Notes under the pieces: model-generated
What the model was told of the DNA's origin: nothing
Database searches by the model: none
What the model saw: the letters and a program-made list of their open reading frames with translations, nothing else
Translations under genes and position numbers: made by a program
Source of the DNA: CAVRZY01 sp963725415
GTDB lineage: Bacteria > Acidobacteriota > Terriglobia > Bryobacterales > Bryobacteraceae
Length of the DNA stretch: 15,777 bases
Assembly: GCA_963725415.1 (NCBI GenBank)
Contig: CAVRZY010000157.1
Coordinates: 1 to 15,777 of the forward strand
Direction: 5' to 3'
Part shown: positions 1 to 8,266 of the stretch, one piece after another
Layout: every line of letters begins with the position of its first letter
Position numbering within the stretch: position 1 is the stretch's first letter

Positions 1-1381
1 CTTGCGCGCCTTGGAGGTAGCGGACAAAGATGGTGTTATTGGAATTGAAGGTGTGATCGATGCGCGCCATGTAGCTCGGCCCACGCACCTGGACCGGCGT
101 GTTCCAGAAGTAGCCGGCGGTGTTCAGCCCGTCGCCGTAGGTGTAGGTGTTCGGCAGGGGGTACTTGGCGAAAATCTTCCCGATCACCGGGTCGGCGCCG
201 ATGCGGCGCGGGTCGTTGGCGAACATGTTGTAGCTGGCCACGCAATTCGTGTCGCCGGCCCCGGCGCAGTTGCGCACTCCCGGCGCCAGCGCCCCGGTGG
301 CGGGATCCACCAGCAGCGGCGAATTCTTGGTGATCCTTTGGCCGCTCAGCAGGAATGGAGTCTTCGGGTCGGCGACGAAATACCGATATGTACCCGACAG
401 GGCTGTCGGCGTATAGAGCAGCGGCACGCTGCCGAACGCCTGATCGATCGGTTGCGCGTAGTTGATTTTCTGCCCCGACCAATTCACGAAGAAGAACGTC
501 TTGTTCTGCCTGATCGGCCCGCCCACTTCGAAGCCGTACTGGTTCAGCTTGATGGGCGGTTTCTGGATCCCCATGGCATTGGCAAAGAATTCGTTGGAGT
601 TCAGTTTTTCGTTGCGAAGGAATTCGAACAATGCGCCGCGTAGCGCATTGGTGCCGGTGCGGGTGGCCACGGAGATCGACGCCCCGCTGTTGCGCCCTTC
701 CTCGGCGGTGGCGTTGTTGGTGGTCACCTTGTATTCCTGGACGTTGTCCGGGTTGAGCCGGTAGAGGTTCTTCAGCGGAGCGGGGACGGTGGATTCGTTG
801 GCTTCAATGCCGTCGATGGTGACGTTGAAGGAGCGGTCGCGCGACCCGTTGACGTGGATGCCGGACCCGGCGGCGGCATTTGACCGCTGCACCACACCCG
901 GCTCCAGAATGATCAGGTTAAGGGGGTTACGCCCGTTCAGCGGCAGCTCCACTACCGCCTTCTGCTCGACGACGTTGCCGATGGTCGCGTTGCTGGTCTG
1001 CAATTGCTCGGCGCGGCTCTCTATCGAAATCACCTCACTCAGCGCCCCAAGCTCCAGCGCTATGTCCACGGTCAGGGGCGTATCGACCACCAGGCGGTTA
1101 CCCGTCTTCCTGCTGGTCTTGAAGCCCTGCATGTCCACCGTGATGCTGTAAAGCCCGACCGGCAGGGACGGAAAGGCGTACACGCCGGCCCCGGTCGTTG
1201 TTTGCTTGTAGGTGATTCCGGTCGCTTCGTTCACCGCGGTCACGTTTGCCCCGGCAACGACCGCACCGCTACTGTCGTGTACCGTCCCGTTGATCGTCGC
1301 CGTGCCCACCTGACCGAACAGCGGGGCGACCGGTAAAACCAAGCCCAAGAGCAAGATCGCTATGATTCGCTCACGATTCAC
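1..1381 (-). CDS. Oar-like TonB-dependent outer-membrane receptor, N-terminal part (truncated by window edge)
   Basis: The 460 visible codons have no stop and run off the left edge. The start is a GTG at 1381-1379, chosen because AAAGGAG lies about 8 bases upstream and a signal peptide follows (MNRERIIAILLLGLVLP, probable cleavage near residues 23-24). Residues of about 25-105 form a carboxypeptidase-regulatory-like beta-sandwich (INGTVHDSSGAVVAGANV, then GVYAFPSLPVGLYSITV). A plug-like region follows from about 140, with ELPLNGRNPLNLI, NGSRDRSFNVTIDGIEAN and GTNALRGALFEFLRNE, all typical of acidobacterial Oar/TonB-dependent receptors. These proteins normally exceed 1000 residues, so the beta-barrel is mostly outside the window. 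By family knowledge it sits in the outer membrane and imports or binds large substrates. The substrate is unknown. The gene lies downstream of the LacI and GH29-like genes, which suggests a carbohydrate, but the 367-base gap means it may have its own promoter. I could not identify one. Confidence 0.88.
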   Translation of the reverse strand, partial: MNRERIIAILLLGLVLPVAPLFGQVGTATINGTVHDSSGAVVAGANVTAVNEATGITYKQTTTGAGVYAFPSLPVGLYSITVDMQGFKTSRKTGNRLVVDTPLTVDIALELGALSEVISIESRAEQLQTSNATIGNVVEQKAVVELPLNGRNPLNLIILEPGVVQRSNAAAGSGIHVNGSRDRSFNVTIDGIEANESTVPAPLKNLYRLNPDNVQEYKVTTNNATAEEGRNSGASISVATRTGTNALRGALFEFLRNEKLNSNEFFANAMGIQKPPIKLNQYGFEVGGPIRQNKTFFFVNWSGQKINYAQPIDQAFGSVPLLYTPTALSGTYRYFVADPKTPFLLSGQRITKNSPLLVDPATGALAPGVRNCAGAGDTNCVASYNMFANDPRRIGADPVIGKIFAKYPLPNTYTYGDGLNTAGYFWNTPVQVRGPSYMARIDHTFNSNNTIFVRYLQGAQ

Positions 1382-1606
1382 GGCTGAACTCCTTTCGCTG
1401 ATGAACCGGGATTTCCATTTGGCCCCCCCGGCCCTCAGATAGTGTACACCCAGTTGACCTCCTTCGGTCCCCTGGGCCGGAGTCTTTCCCTTCGGACGTG
1501 TGGTGCGCAAGAATCCATCCGCGCCGCAAGTTGTTGATTCCAAACGAGGTTTAACGTGAGGCGCTGAAGGGTTGTGCTTTGTCTTTTGATCTTGCGGCCC
1601 TGGGTG

Positions 1607-1644
1607 TCGGCAGCAGTGCCGATACCGCAGGCCGCGGGCCTGCG
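1607..1644. other. Two adjacent hairpins in the GH29-like/receptor intergenic gap
   Basis: The 367-base gap (1382-1748) holds no convincing gene. It contains two neighbouring perfect stems: TCGGCA/TGCCGA with loop GCAG (1607-1622), and CGCAGGCC/GGCCTGCG with a three-base GCG loop (1626-1644). They lie about 105 bases past the GH29-like stop on the minus strand. Neither is followed by a T tract, so an intrinsic terminator is not supported. RNA processing or attenuation between the enzyme gene and the receptor gene is possible. The rest of the gap holds only the receptor ribosome-binding site and one copy of a 28-base repeat. Confidence 0.4.
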
Positions 1645-1696
1645 CCACCAGAGGGATCGGGGCATTTTCCCCGCGACCGCCTAAGTCCCGATCCGC

Positions 1697-1724
1697 ATCA
1701 GGAGTTCGGAGACTCACCTCGGCG
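1697..1724 (+). repeat. 28-base dispersed repeat, copy A
   Basis: This segment (core AGGAGTTCGGAGACTCA) matches the reverse complement of 8267-8294 at 27 of 28 positions; the only difference is C here versus T there. Copy B lies just downstream of the stop codon of a transposase-like relic. Copy A could therefore mark the worn end of another mobile element, with the relic itself no longer recognisable. Confidence 0.6.
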
Positions 1725-1748
1725 TTTCCGTTGGCTTTTCCACGCGGC

Positions 1749-2822
1749 TCAAGAGCCGGCATGAGTGCTCGACCCAGAGGGTACCCTGGCAGCGTGCTGT
1801 CTCCCAATTGCGCGAGCCTCAGTAAGCGCTTTGCCCACGGCGGCTAACTGTCGCAGGAACGGATCTGCAATCAAGCCGTCCGGCTGGATCGGCACGTCCC
1901 AGGTGACCGCGGCGCCGCTCTGCACCAGGTTGCGCGTCCAATCGATAACTTGCTCGTCGGAGAATCGCGGCGCGCCCCTGCCCCAGGTCTCGCCAAGAAA
2001 GCTCAGCATGTGCGGGTAGGCGCCATCGACTCTCCCGTTTGCGAATCGCGATCCCTTCAAGGTCACGCGCTCGGGCTCGTTGGCTTCGCCGGCGGTATAA
2101 TCCTCGTGCTCACTGATGGAGATGAGCGAGTAGATCACGCCGTGGTTAAAGGCCACGATGCTATCCGGGTTTCCCGCGCGGGCTGCCGCGGCCAAGCTGG
2201 CGAAATTGGGGGCCTGCGGCGAGCGGTACATCGCATTGGGCCAGTAACAGCCGTCCAGCCACCAGCCCGAGACCTTTCTTTCCCAGCGCAGCGACCATTC
2301 CCGAATGACCTGCTCCCACTTGGCCTTGAACTCACGGTTCGGATAGGGACCTCGCTTCCATTCCAGGGCCTGCACCGCCACCGCGTCCCCCGCCGGAGCG
2401 CCCGAAGGCAGGTAGACCATGAGCCTGATCTTCAGCGGGTGGAGCGCCTCGTACAGGTCGGCGATCAGGTCTCTGCGCGAGCACCTGCTGGGCTGGATTC
2501 CCACGTAGCGGTCATAGACGGAATTGGGTGACACGTAAAATCCGGAATTCTGTCCGATGGTGATCAGATAGTAGCCCGCTCCGACGGCGGCCAGTTGCTT
2601 CGCCAGACCTGCCACGTTGAAGTTGTCAACCAGCCGGTTCCATTCCTCGACGTCCTTGTGCGCCGAAGGAACGATCCACTCCGCCAGAAAGTGCGTCATC
2701 ACTCCCCAGCGCGCTTCTCTCATCCACCCAGTGCGGTCCTGGGCGCGGGCCCAGGGCGCCACGCCTGCACACAGACCCAGTGCGACAAACGCCAGCGGGA
2801 ATTTGCGATTCAGCCGGATCAT
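1749..2822 (-). CDS. Secreted GH29-like (alpha-L-fucosidase-like) glycoside hydrolase
   Basis: The protein has 357 residues. The start is the ATG at 2822-2820, which overlaps the LacI stop as ATGA and is followed by a signal peptide (MIRLNRKFPLAFVALGLC, cleavage near ARA-Q28). The open frame continues upstream, but that stretch is antisense-like low-complexity sequence inside lacI. Family hallmarks are MREARWGVMTHFLAEW at about 34-49, corresponding to the fucosidase FGxFxHWG region, and WWLDG at 187-191, where Asp190 aligns with the GH29 nucleophile. Near the C-terminus are VTWDVPIQPDG and a following helix, like the LLNVGPxxDG end of fucosidase catalytic domains. Oddly, the usual HHDGF motif is replaced by GQNSGFY at about 90-96, so activity on fucosides is uncertain. 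The length fits a catalytic domain alone. Probable role: periplasmic or extracellular glycan hydrolysis, co-expressed with the repressor. Confidence 0.75.
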   Translation of the reverse strand: MIRLNRKFPLAFVALGLCAGVAPWARAQDRTGWMREARWGVMTHFLAEWIVPSAHKDVEEWNRLVDNFNVAGLAKQLAAVGAGYYLITIGQNSGFYVSPNSVYDRYVGIQPSRCSRRDLIADLYEALHPLKIRLMVYLPSGAPAGDAVAVQALEWKRGPYPNREFKAKWEQVIREWSLRWERKVSGWWLDGCYWPNAMYRSPQAPNFASLAAAARAGNPDSIVAFNHGVIYSLISISEHEDYTAGEANEPERVTLKGSRFANGRVDGAYPHMLSFLGETWGRGAPRFSDEQVIDWTRNLVQSGAAVTWDVPIQPDGLIADPFLRQLAAVGKALTEARAIGRQHAARVPSGSSTHAGS

Positions 2823-3865
2823 TGCTTTCTTCCGGTCGATTGGCGGCTGAGCAGCCTTGGTGCGAACGTCTGCACGGGCGGTTGCGCGTGTTCCGGATCG
2901 GCGATGGAGGCCATCAGGAGCCTGGCGGCGATGCGCCCCAGCTCGATGCGAGGCCAGTCCACGGTCGTCAGAAACGGGTTCGGATGGTGCGCGCCCTCGA
3001 TGTTTCCAGCCCCCACGATCGAGATGTCCTCGGGAATCGCCCGGCCGGCTTCGCGGCACGCATACACCGCGCCGATGGCCATGGGATCGTTGGCGGCAAA
3101 CACCGCGGTCGGCGGCAGGCCGAACTGGAGCAGCTTATTCATCGCGTCGCGTCCGCTCTCAATGTCGAAGTGGCCGCGGACGATGTGCTCCTCGCTTGCG
3201 GCGATCCCGTGCTTGCGCAGGGTCTCCAGATACCCGCGATAGCGCAAGGATGCCGGACTCAGCCGCGGACCCCGGATGTGCGCGATGCGCCGGTGCCCCA
3301 GCTCGATCAGGTGCTCGGTGGCCAGCCGCCCCACCCCCAGGTCGTCTACCCGCACCGCCGGGAAGTCCCGGCCGGGGAAGAAGCGGTCCACCAGCACGAA
3401 CGGGATCCCGCTCTCCTTCAGCCGGACGAACACCTGCGGCGATCGCTCGGGCTGTTCGGAGGCCACGATCAGCCCCTCCACCCGGCTGCCCACCAGGGTC
3501 TCGATCTCGCTCTGCTCCTTCTGCGGGTCCATGCCCGAATGGCACAGCAGCAGGTCGTAGCCGGCTTTCTCGACTACCTCTTCGATACCCCGCGTGATCT
3601 CGGCAAAGTAGGAATGGGCGATATCGGGAATGACCACGCCCACGATTGAGGATCTCCGCGTCACCAGGCTGCGCGCCCAGCGATTGGGCCGGTAGCCAAG
3701 CTGTGCTGCGCAGCGCACCACCTTCTGCCGGGTCTTCTCGCTGACCTCCGCGCTCCCCCTCAGCGCCCGCGATACCGTCATCGCCGAAACCCCGAGCTTC
3801 CGCCCAATATCGACTATGGTGGCCGCGTTCTTCCCCCGATTCGCCATGGTTCTGACCATCGCCAC
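2819..3865 (-). CDS. LacI-family transcriptional regulator
   Basis: The protein has 348 residues from the GTG at 3865; ATGs at 3859 and 3847 are equally possible starts, since no Shine-Dalgarno sequence decides. The helix-turn-helix is at about 16-35 (TIVDIGRKLGVSAMTVSRAL), followed by the hinge helix (GYRPNRWARSL). A periplasmic-binding-protein-like ligand domain then fills the rest, with SSIVGVVIPDIAHSYFAEI, VEGLIVAS, GIPFVLVDR, GHRRIAHI and TAVFAANDPMAIGA. This is the full length for the family. LacI proteins bind palindromic operators as dimers and release them, or sometimes bind more tightly, on sugar binding. The effector is unknown; a sugar released by the adjacent GH29-like enzyme is a reasonable guess. 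The stop overlaps the start of that gene by four bases, so the two are probably translationally coupled. A TAACGTTA palindrome inside its own promoter points to autoregulation. Confidence 0.93.
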   Translation of the reverse strand: MAMVRTMANRGKNAATIVDIGRKLGVSAMTVSRALRGSAEVSEKTRQKVVRCAAQLGYRPNRWARSLVTRRSSIVGVVIPDIAHSYFAEITRGIEEVVEKAGYDLLLCHSGMDPQKEQSEIETLVGSRVEGLIVASEQPERSPQVFVRLKESGIPFVLVDRFFPGRDFPAVRVDDLGVGRLATEHLIELGHRRIAHIRGPRLSPASLRYRGYLETLRKHGIAASEEHIVRGHFDIESGRDAMNKLLQFGLPPTAVFAANDPMAIGAVYACREAGRAIPEDISIVGAGNIEGAHHPNPFLTTVDWPRIELGRIAARLLMASIADPEHAQPPVQTFAPRLLSRQSTGRKQ

Positions 3866-3882
3866 ACTGGAGGTGACGAAAC

Positions 3883-3911
3883 ATTATGTCAAACCTTAAC
3901 GTTATCCTCAA
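3883..3911 (-). promoter_or_regulatory. Predicted sigma70-type promoter for the LacI/GH29-like operon
   Basis: On the minus strand, TTGAGG (3911-3906; 4 of 6 to TTGACA) and CATAAT (3888-3883; 5 of 6 to TATAAT) are separated by exactly 17 bases. Transcription would start near 3876, giving a short leader of roughly 10-30 bases before the candidate lacI start codons. This is the best promoter match seen in the window. Confidence 0.6.
3897..3904. promoter_or_regulatory. Probable LacI-family operator TAACGTTA
   Basis: This perfect 8-base palindrome is centred on CG, like many LacI/GalR-family operators (AACGTT-type cores). It lies inside the 17-base spacer of the lacI promoter, where bound repressor would block RNA polymerase. 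It is also about 60 bases upstream of the divergent promoter of the NHL gene, so it could influence both directions. Confidence 0.5.
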
Positions 3912-3960
3912 CGGCATGCCAAGCTCTTCCGGAAATGGCCGCCACCGCACCGCGCGGAAA

Positions 3961-3989
3961 TTGATTTTCGCTTCCCTGTCTGGTACTTT
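3961..3989 (+). promoter_or_regulatory. Predicted promoter of the NHL-repeat gene
   Basis: TTGATT (3961-3966) and TACTTT (3984-3989) are separated by 17 bases. The -35 is fair, at 4 of 6; the -10 is weak, at 3 of 6. The start would fall near 3996, leaving a leader of about 16 bases with GGGAG at 4002-4006, five bases before the ATG at 4012. Confidence 0.4.
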
Positions 3990-4011
3990 CAGAAGCTGAA
4001 CGGGAGCGGTT

Positions 4012-6743
4012 ATGAAGCTCTTCACCTCCAGGCTGCTCACAGGTTGGATTGCGACCGCATTTCTGGCTTTTGCCCAAACGCCTTCCTATTACATTGTCAG
4101 CACCATGGCCGGGGCCGGCAAATACGCCTATCCCGGCGACGGGCGCAGCGCCGCCTCGGTTCCCCTGTTCGAGCCCGAAAGGGTGGCCTTCGATCGCGCC
4201 GGGAACCTGTACTTCACGGAAAGCTACTACTGCCGCGTCTTCCGGATTTCCACCAGCGGAATCCTCACCACCGTGGCTGGGACCGGGGAATGCACCTCCA
4301 GCGGGGACGGGGGACCGGCCACCTCTGCGGGCCTCTCCGATGCCGCGGGCATCGCCCTGGACGCCGCGGGCAACATCTATGTGGGCGATAGGTACCGCCT
4401 CCGAAGGATCTCGGCGGACCGGACCATCCGCACCATCGCGGGAACAGGGGTACTGGGCTATTCCGGCGATGGGGGACTGGCCACCTCCGCCCAGATAGGC
4501 ACCCCGGGGGCCATTACCGTTGATGCCTCCAACACCGTCTATTTCTCCGACCCCGACAACCACGTCGTGTGGCGAATCAGCCCGTTCGGAGCCATCACGA
4601 GGGTGGCTGGAACGGGCTCGCCCGGCTTTTCCAACGAGGGCGGGCCGGCGCGCTCGGCCAGTCTCAACGACCCTTCGGGCCTGGCGGTAGATGCCGACGG
4701 CAACCTGTACATTGCCGACTTTGGAAACAACCGTGTCCGCCGGGTCAGCCCGGACGGAGTGATCACCACCATCGCCGGCACGGGGCAACCCGGCTACACC
4801 GGCGACAGCCGCCCCGCCGTCGAGGCCCAATTGTTCGGACCCAATGGCCTTGCTCTGGACGGTTCGGGCAATCTGTTTATCGCGGAGACCACCCTGGGTG
4901 TCATCCGGCGGGTCGCCAGCAACGGGCTCATTTACACGGTAGCCCGAGTACCGGCAATCGACATCGCTTCCAGCCCGGCCGGCGATTTTGCGGTCGTCGA
5001 GAATGTCGGCCGTGTCGTACACCGCATGCGGGCCGACGGCTATCTCAGCGTGATGGCCGGATTCATCTCCACTACGGCCATCGGCGATAACGGCCCGGCC
5101 AGCTCGGCGGTCCTGCTGGCGCCATTCGGAATCGGGGTGGATCCCAAGGGCAGCCTGTTCGTCGCGGACTTTAGCGACCAGCGGGTGCGCCGGATCAATC
5201 CTGACGGCATGATCGCCACCATCGCCGGCAACGGGATCTCGAACAACACCGGAGACGGCAGTTTGGCGGTTAATGCGCAGCTCAACCAGCCCAATCCGCT
5301 GGCCGTCGATTCTTCGGGTAATGTCCTGGTGGCCTGCAACACCCGCATCCGCCGCATCGACATCAGCGGTATAATCGCCACCGTGGTTGGGACCGGCGAT
5401 GTGGGCTACGCCGGGGACAACGGCCCTGCCACGAACGCCCGGATTTATTTTCCAAGAGGCCTGGCCTTCGACAGCGCCGGCAATCTCTACATCGCCGACA
5501 CACGCAATCACCGCGTGCGCCGCGTCACACGCGACGGGGTAATCACCACCATCGCCGGGAACGGCCAACAGGGCTACTTCGGGAATGGAGTCCCCGCCAC
5601 CACGGCACAGCTCAATAATCCCATGGGCGTAGCCGTGGATGCTTCAGGCAATGTCTATATCGCGGATTCGGATAACCACCGGGTGCGCAAGTTGTCAACC
5701 GCAGGGATCATCACCGATTTCGCCGGCGACGGCCAGCCGGACAATACGGGGGACGGTGGCCCGGCCGTACGGGCCCGGCTCTTGTTTCCCCGCAGCGTGG
5801 CCGTGGACCCCGCGGGGAACGTGCTCATCACCTCGGACACGCTGGTGCGGCGCGTCTCACAAAGCGGTGTCATCACCACCATAGCCGGTAGCGGGGTCCG
5901 AGAGTACAGCGGGGATGGCGACCTCGCCACCCGGGCAGGCATGGAGCCCACTGCCCTCGCGGTTGATCGCACCGGGCGGATTTACGTCTCGGACACGCTC
6001 AACACGCGTATTCGCCAGCTCGATCCGGCCCAGATCTTCCCTTCGGGGGTCCTGCACGGCGCCACGTTTCAAGCCGGTCCGGTGGCCCCTGGCGAGATCG
6101 CCACCTTTTTTGGGGCCGATCTGGGACCGGCTGAACTGGCTCGCGGCTCGTTCGACCCCGGCGGCGTCCTCGCCAAAGCCGTCGCTGAGGTGCAGATCAC
6201 CTTCGATGGCACTCCCGCTCCTCTGCTCTACGTCTCCGCTGCACAAGCCAGCGCCATCGTGCCCTACTCGCTGGCCGGCAGGAGCAGTACCGTGGTCCAG
6301 GTCACCTATCGTGGCAGAAAGAGCAACGCCATTACTCTGCCGGTTGCCAAATCCTCCCCAGGCATCTTCACGGCTTCGGCCTCCGGCCGGGGCCAGGGGC
6401 CATTCTGAATCAAGACGCAACCCTGAACACGGCCTCCAACCCGGCCGCGCCCGGTTCGATCATCGTGTTCTGGGCCACCGGAGAAGGACAGACCGCCCCG
6501 GCAGGGTTGGATGGCAAGCTCGCCGCCGACCTCTTCCCCAAACCCATCCTGCCGGTCTCGGTTTCCATCGGCGGCAAGGAAGCGGAAATTCTCTACGCCG
6601 CGGCGGCCCCGGGCATGGTGGCCGGAGTGATGCAGGTCAACGCACGCGTTCCTGTGAATGTGACCCCCTCAGATGCCGTGCCCATCCGCCTGAAGGTTGG
6701 CGACACCACCAGTCCGGAAGGGGTGACAGTCGCGCTTCGGTAG
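4012..6743 (+). CDS. Secreted NHL-repeat protein with Solibacter-type C-terminal domain (TIGR03437), split by a frameshift near 6396-6399
   Basis: The start ATG at 4012 follows GGGAG and opens a signal peptide (MKLFTSRLLTGWIATAFLAF, cleavage near A21). Residues of about 31-675 contain twelve NHL-type units of about 54-57 residues (pattern ITTIAGTGxxGYxGDGGPA, then GLAVDxxGNLYIAD, then NHRVRRV). This suggests two six-bladed beta-propellers; unit 6 is shortened to about 38 residues. From about 680 (GVLHGATF) a TIGR03437-like domain begins. The first frame stops at 6408, after GRGQGPF. The expected continuation (AILNQDATLNTASNPAAPGS through GEGQTAPAGLDGK to a TAG at 6743) is intact in the next frame from 6399, so one base is missing in the GGGG at 6396-6399. 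The repaired protein would have about 910 residues. The role is unknown: NHL propellers are usually binding scaffolds. It appears to be a single gene with its own promoter. Confidence 0.85.
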
Positions 6744-6754
6744 TCCCCACCGTG

Positions 6755-6772
6755 CTTCGTTGTTAACCGAAG
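6755..6772 (+). terminator. Weak hairpin after the NHL gene
   Basis: The stem CTTCG/CGAAG (6755-6759 with 6768-6772) has an eight-base loop. It begins 12 bases after the TAG that ends the repaired NHL frame. There is no T tract, so termination here is only a possibility. Confidence 0.2.
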
Positions 6773-6853
6773 GGGCGTGAACTCCTGCACCCGTTCTTGC
6801 CCCTCCACGTCCCCCGCCGCGCCACAGGGGAAACCTACGGTACAAATGAAGGA

Positions 6854-8141
6854 ATGCACCGGACCCGAGCGGAACTGTGGGTGCGGCAGGAATTGTTGGG
6901 CCCCGTCGTTAGGTTGCTGTCGCCGTTGCTGTACCTGGTGGCCTTCCTCTGGCGGAGGTTGTTGTTCCGCACTTGCTTCATCGCCATCACCGGCAGCCTG
7001 GGCAAGACCACCACCAAGGAAGTGCTGGCGGCGCTTCTGGCCTCTCGCGCCAGGACGTTCAAGTCATATCGGAACCAGAACGCCGGGTTCATGGTGCCCC
7101 TGAACATCCTGCGCGTGCGGCCCTGGCACCGCTTCGCAGTGCTCGAGGTGGCCGCCGCCGAACCCCATGAGCATGCGCCGGCCGGCCCGCCTGGTGAAGC
7201 CGGATGTGGCGCTGATCCTGAGCGTCTTGCGCACCCACACCGGCGCTTTCCGGGACCTTGACCAGCACGCGGCGGAAAAGGCGCTGCTGCTGGAATCGCT
7301 CCGACCGGGCGGACTGGCGGTCTTGAATGGGGACGACCCGCGCGTAGCGAAGATGGCCGATCGCTCGCGGTTCCGGGTATGCCTGGTGGGCACATCGCCC
7401 GCATTCGACCTTTGGGCTGACGAGATTTCGAGCTGCTGGCCGGACCGGCTGCGGTTGCGGGCGCATCACGGGGAGGAAAACTGCGCCATCGAGACGCAAC
7501 TGATCGGCACGCACTGGACCCCGGCGGTCCTGGCTGCTTTGGCCGCGGCACAGAGCCTGGGCGTCAGTTTGCCGGAGGCCGCGCAAGCGCTGCGTCGGGT
7601 CGAACCCTTTGCGGCCAGATTGCAGCCCGTGAAGCTTCCCAGCGGCGCCATTATGATCCGCGACGACTACAACGCTTCCATCGACACGATCGAGGTCTCG
7701 CTCCGGATTCTTGAAGAGGCCGGCGCTCAGCGCCGCGTACTGGTGATCACGGACTTCTCGGACTTCGGCAAGAATCGGAAGCAGCGGCTCAAGTTCCTGG
7801 GGGCCTGGGCGGGGGTCCGGGTCGGGCTGCTGGTGCTGGTGGGTGAGAACCACGATTACGGCAGGCGGCGAGCCATCGAGGCGGGGATGGCGCCGGAGGC
7901 CGCGCACGGCTTTGCGACCCTGGAAGAAGCGGCCGCATTCCTGAAAAAAGAGCTGCGGCCCGGAGACCTGGTCCTGCTCAAAGGCCGCACCACCGACCAC
8001 GCCGCCCGCGTGTTCTTCGCTCAGATCGGCAGAGTGAGCTGCTGGAAGGACTACTGCCCCAAGACCATGCTGTGCGATATCTGCTGGGAACTGGGCATTC
8101 GCCGCGATGAGCTGCGGCAAGCATTCGTGCAGGTGGATTGA
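6854..8141 (+). CDS. MurF-like Mur ligase family protein lacking the N-terminal Mur domain, split by a frameshift near 7163-7172
   Basis: The ATG at 6854 is the preferred start (MHRTRAELWVRQELLG); the frame is open upstream, but the sequence there looks non-coding. A hydrophobic segment at about 16-38 (LLGPVVRLLSPLLYLVAFL) is followed by the ATP-binding loop GSLGKTTTKE at 47-56, then YRNQNAGFMVPLNIL, as in the central domain of MurF. The first frame runs to 7261. The true continuation (RRPARLVKPDVALILSV, then GGLAVLNGDDPRV and the C-terminal domain with IRDDYNAS and LLKGRTTDHAARVF) is in another frame from about 7167. One extra base, most simply in CCCC at 7163-7166, explains this. Repaired, it has about 428 residues. 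The substrate-binding N-terminal domain of about 80-100 residues in true MurF is absent. The C-terminus carries cysteines at about 396, 401, 407 and 410 (C-x4-C-x5-C-x2-C), which could bind metal. ATP-dependent amide ligation is likely; the substrate is unknown. Confidence 0.8.
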
Positions 8142-8266
8142 CGCCGTTCCTCCGTCAGTTCGTACCCTGGTCCCGCCCTTTGCCGACGGCTGGTTTGTGC
8201 TTGGTTTTCGCGACATACCGGGTCTGCGGCTGTTCGTGACGCTGTGAGGGCGGGAGCTGCTCCGGC

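Noticed and set aside
1542..1557. Possible second LacI operator upstream of the receptor (AAAC-GAG-GTTT overlapping TTAACGT)
   Set aside because: It shares only TTAACGT with the lacI site, is not palindromic around the CG, and has no promoter beside it that I can recognise.
1435..1665. 76-codon minus-strand open frame in the gap upstream of the receptor
   Set aside because: It has no ribosome-binding site and an atypical Arg-rich composition, spans the two hairpins, and resembles nothing I know.
2595..3649. Several plus-strand open frames opposite lacI
   Set aside because: They are low-complexity Arg/Ala/Pro translations complementary to a complete, well-conserved regulator on the minus strand.
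3889..5568. 559-codon minus-strand open frame opposite the NHL gene
   Set aside because: It is the complement of repetitive GC-rich NHL repeats. The translation is repetitive Asp/Gly/Ala/Arg-rich with no family motif, and the plus strand has the clear gene.
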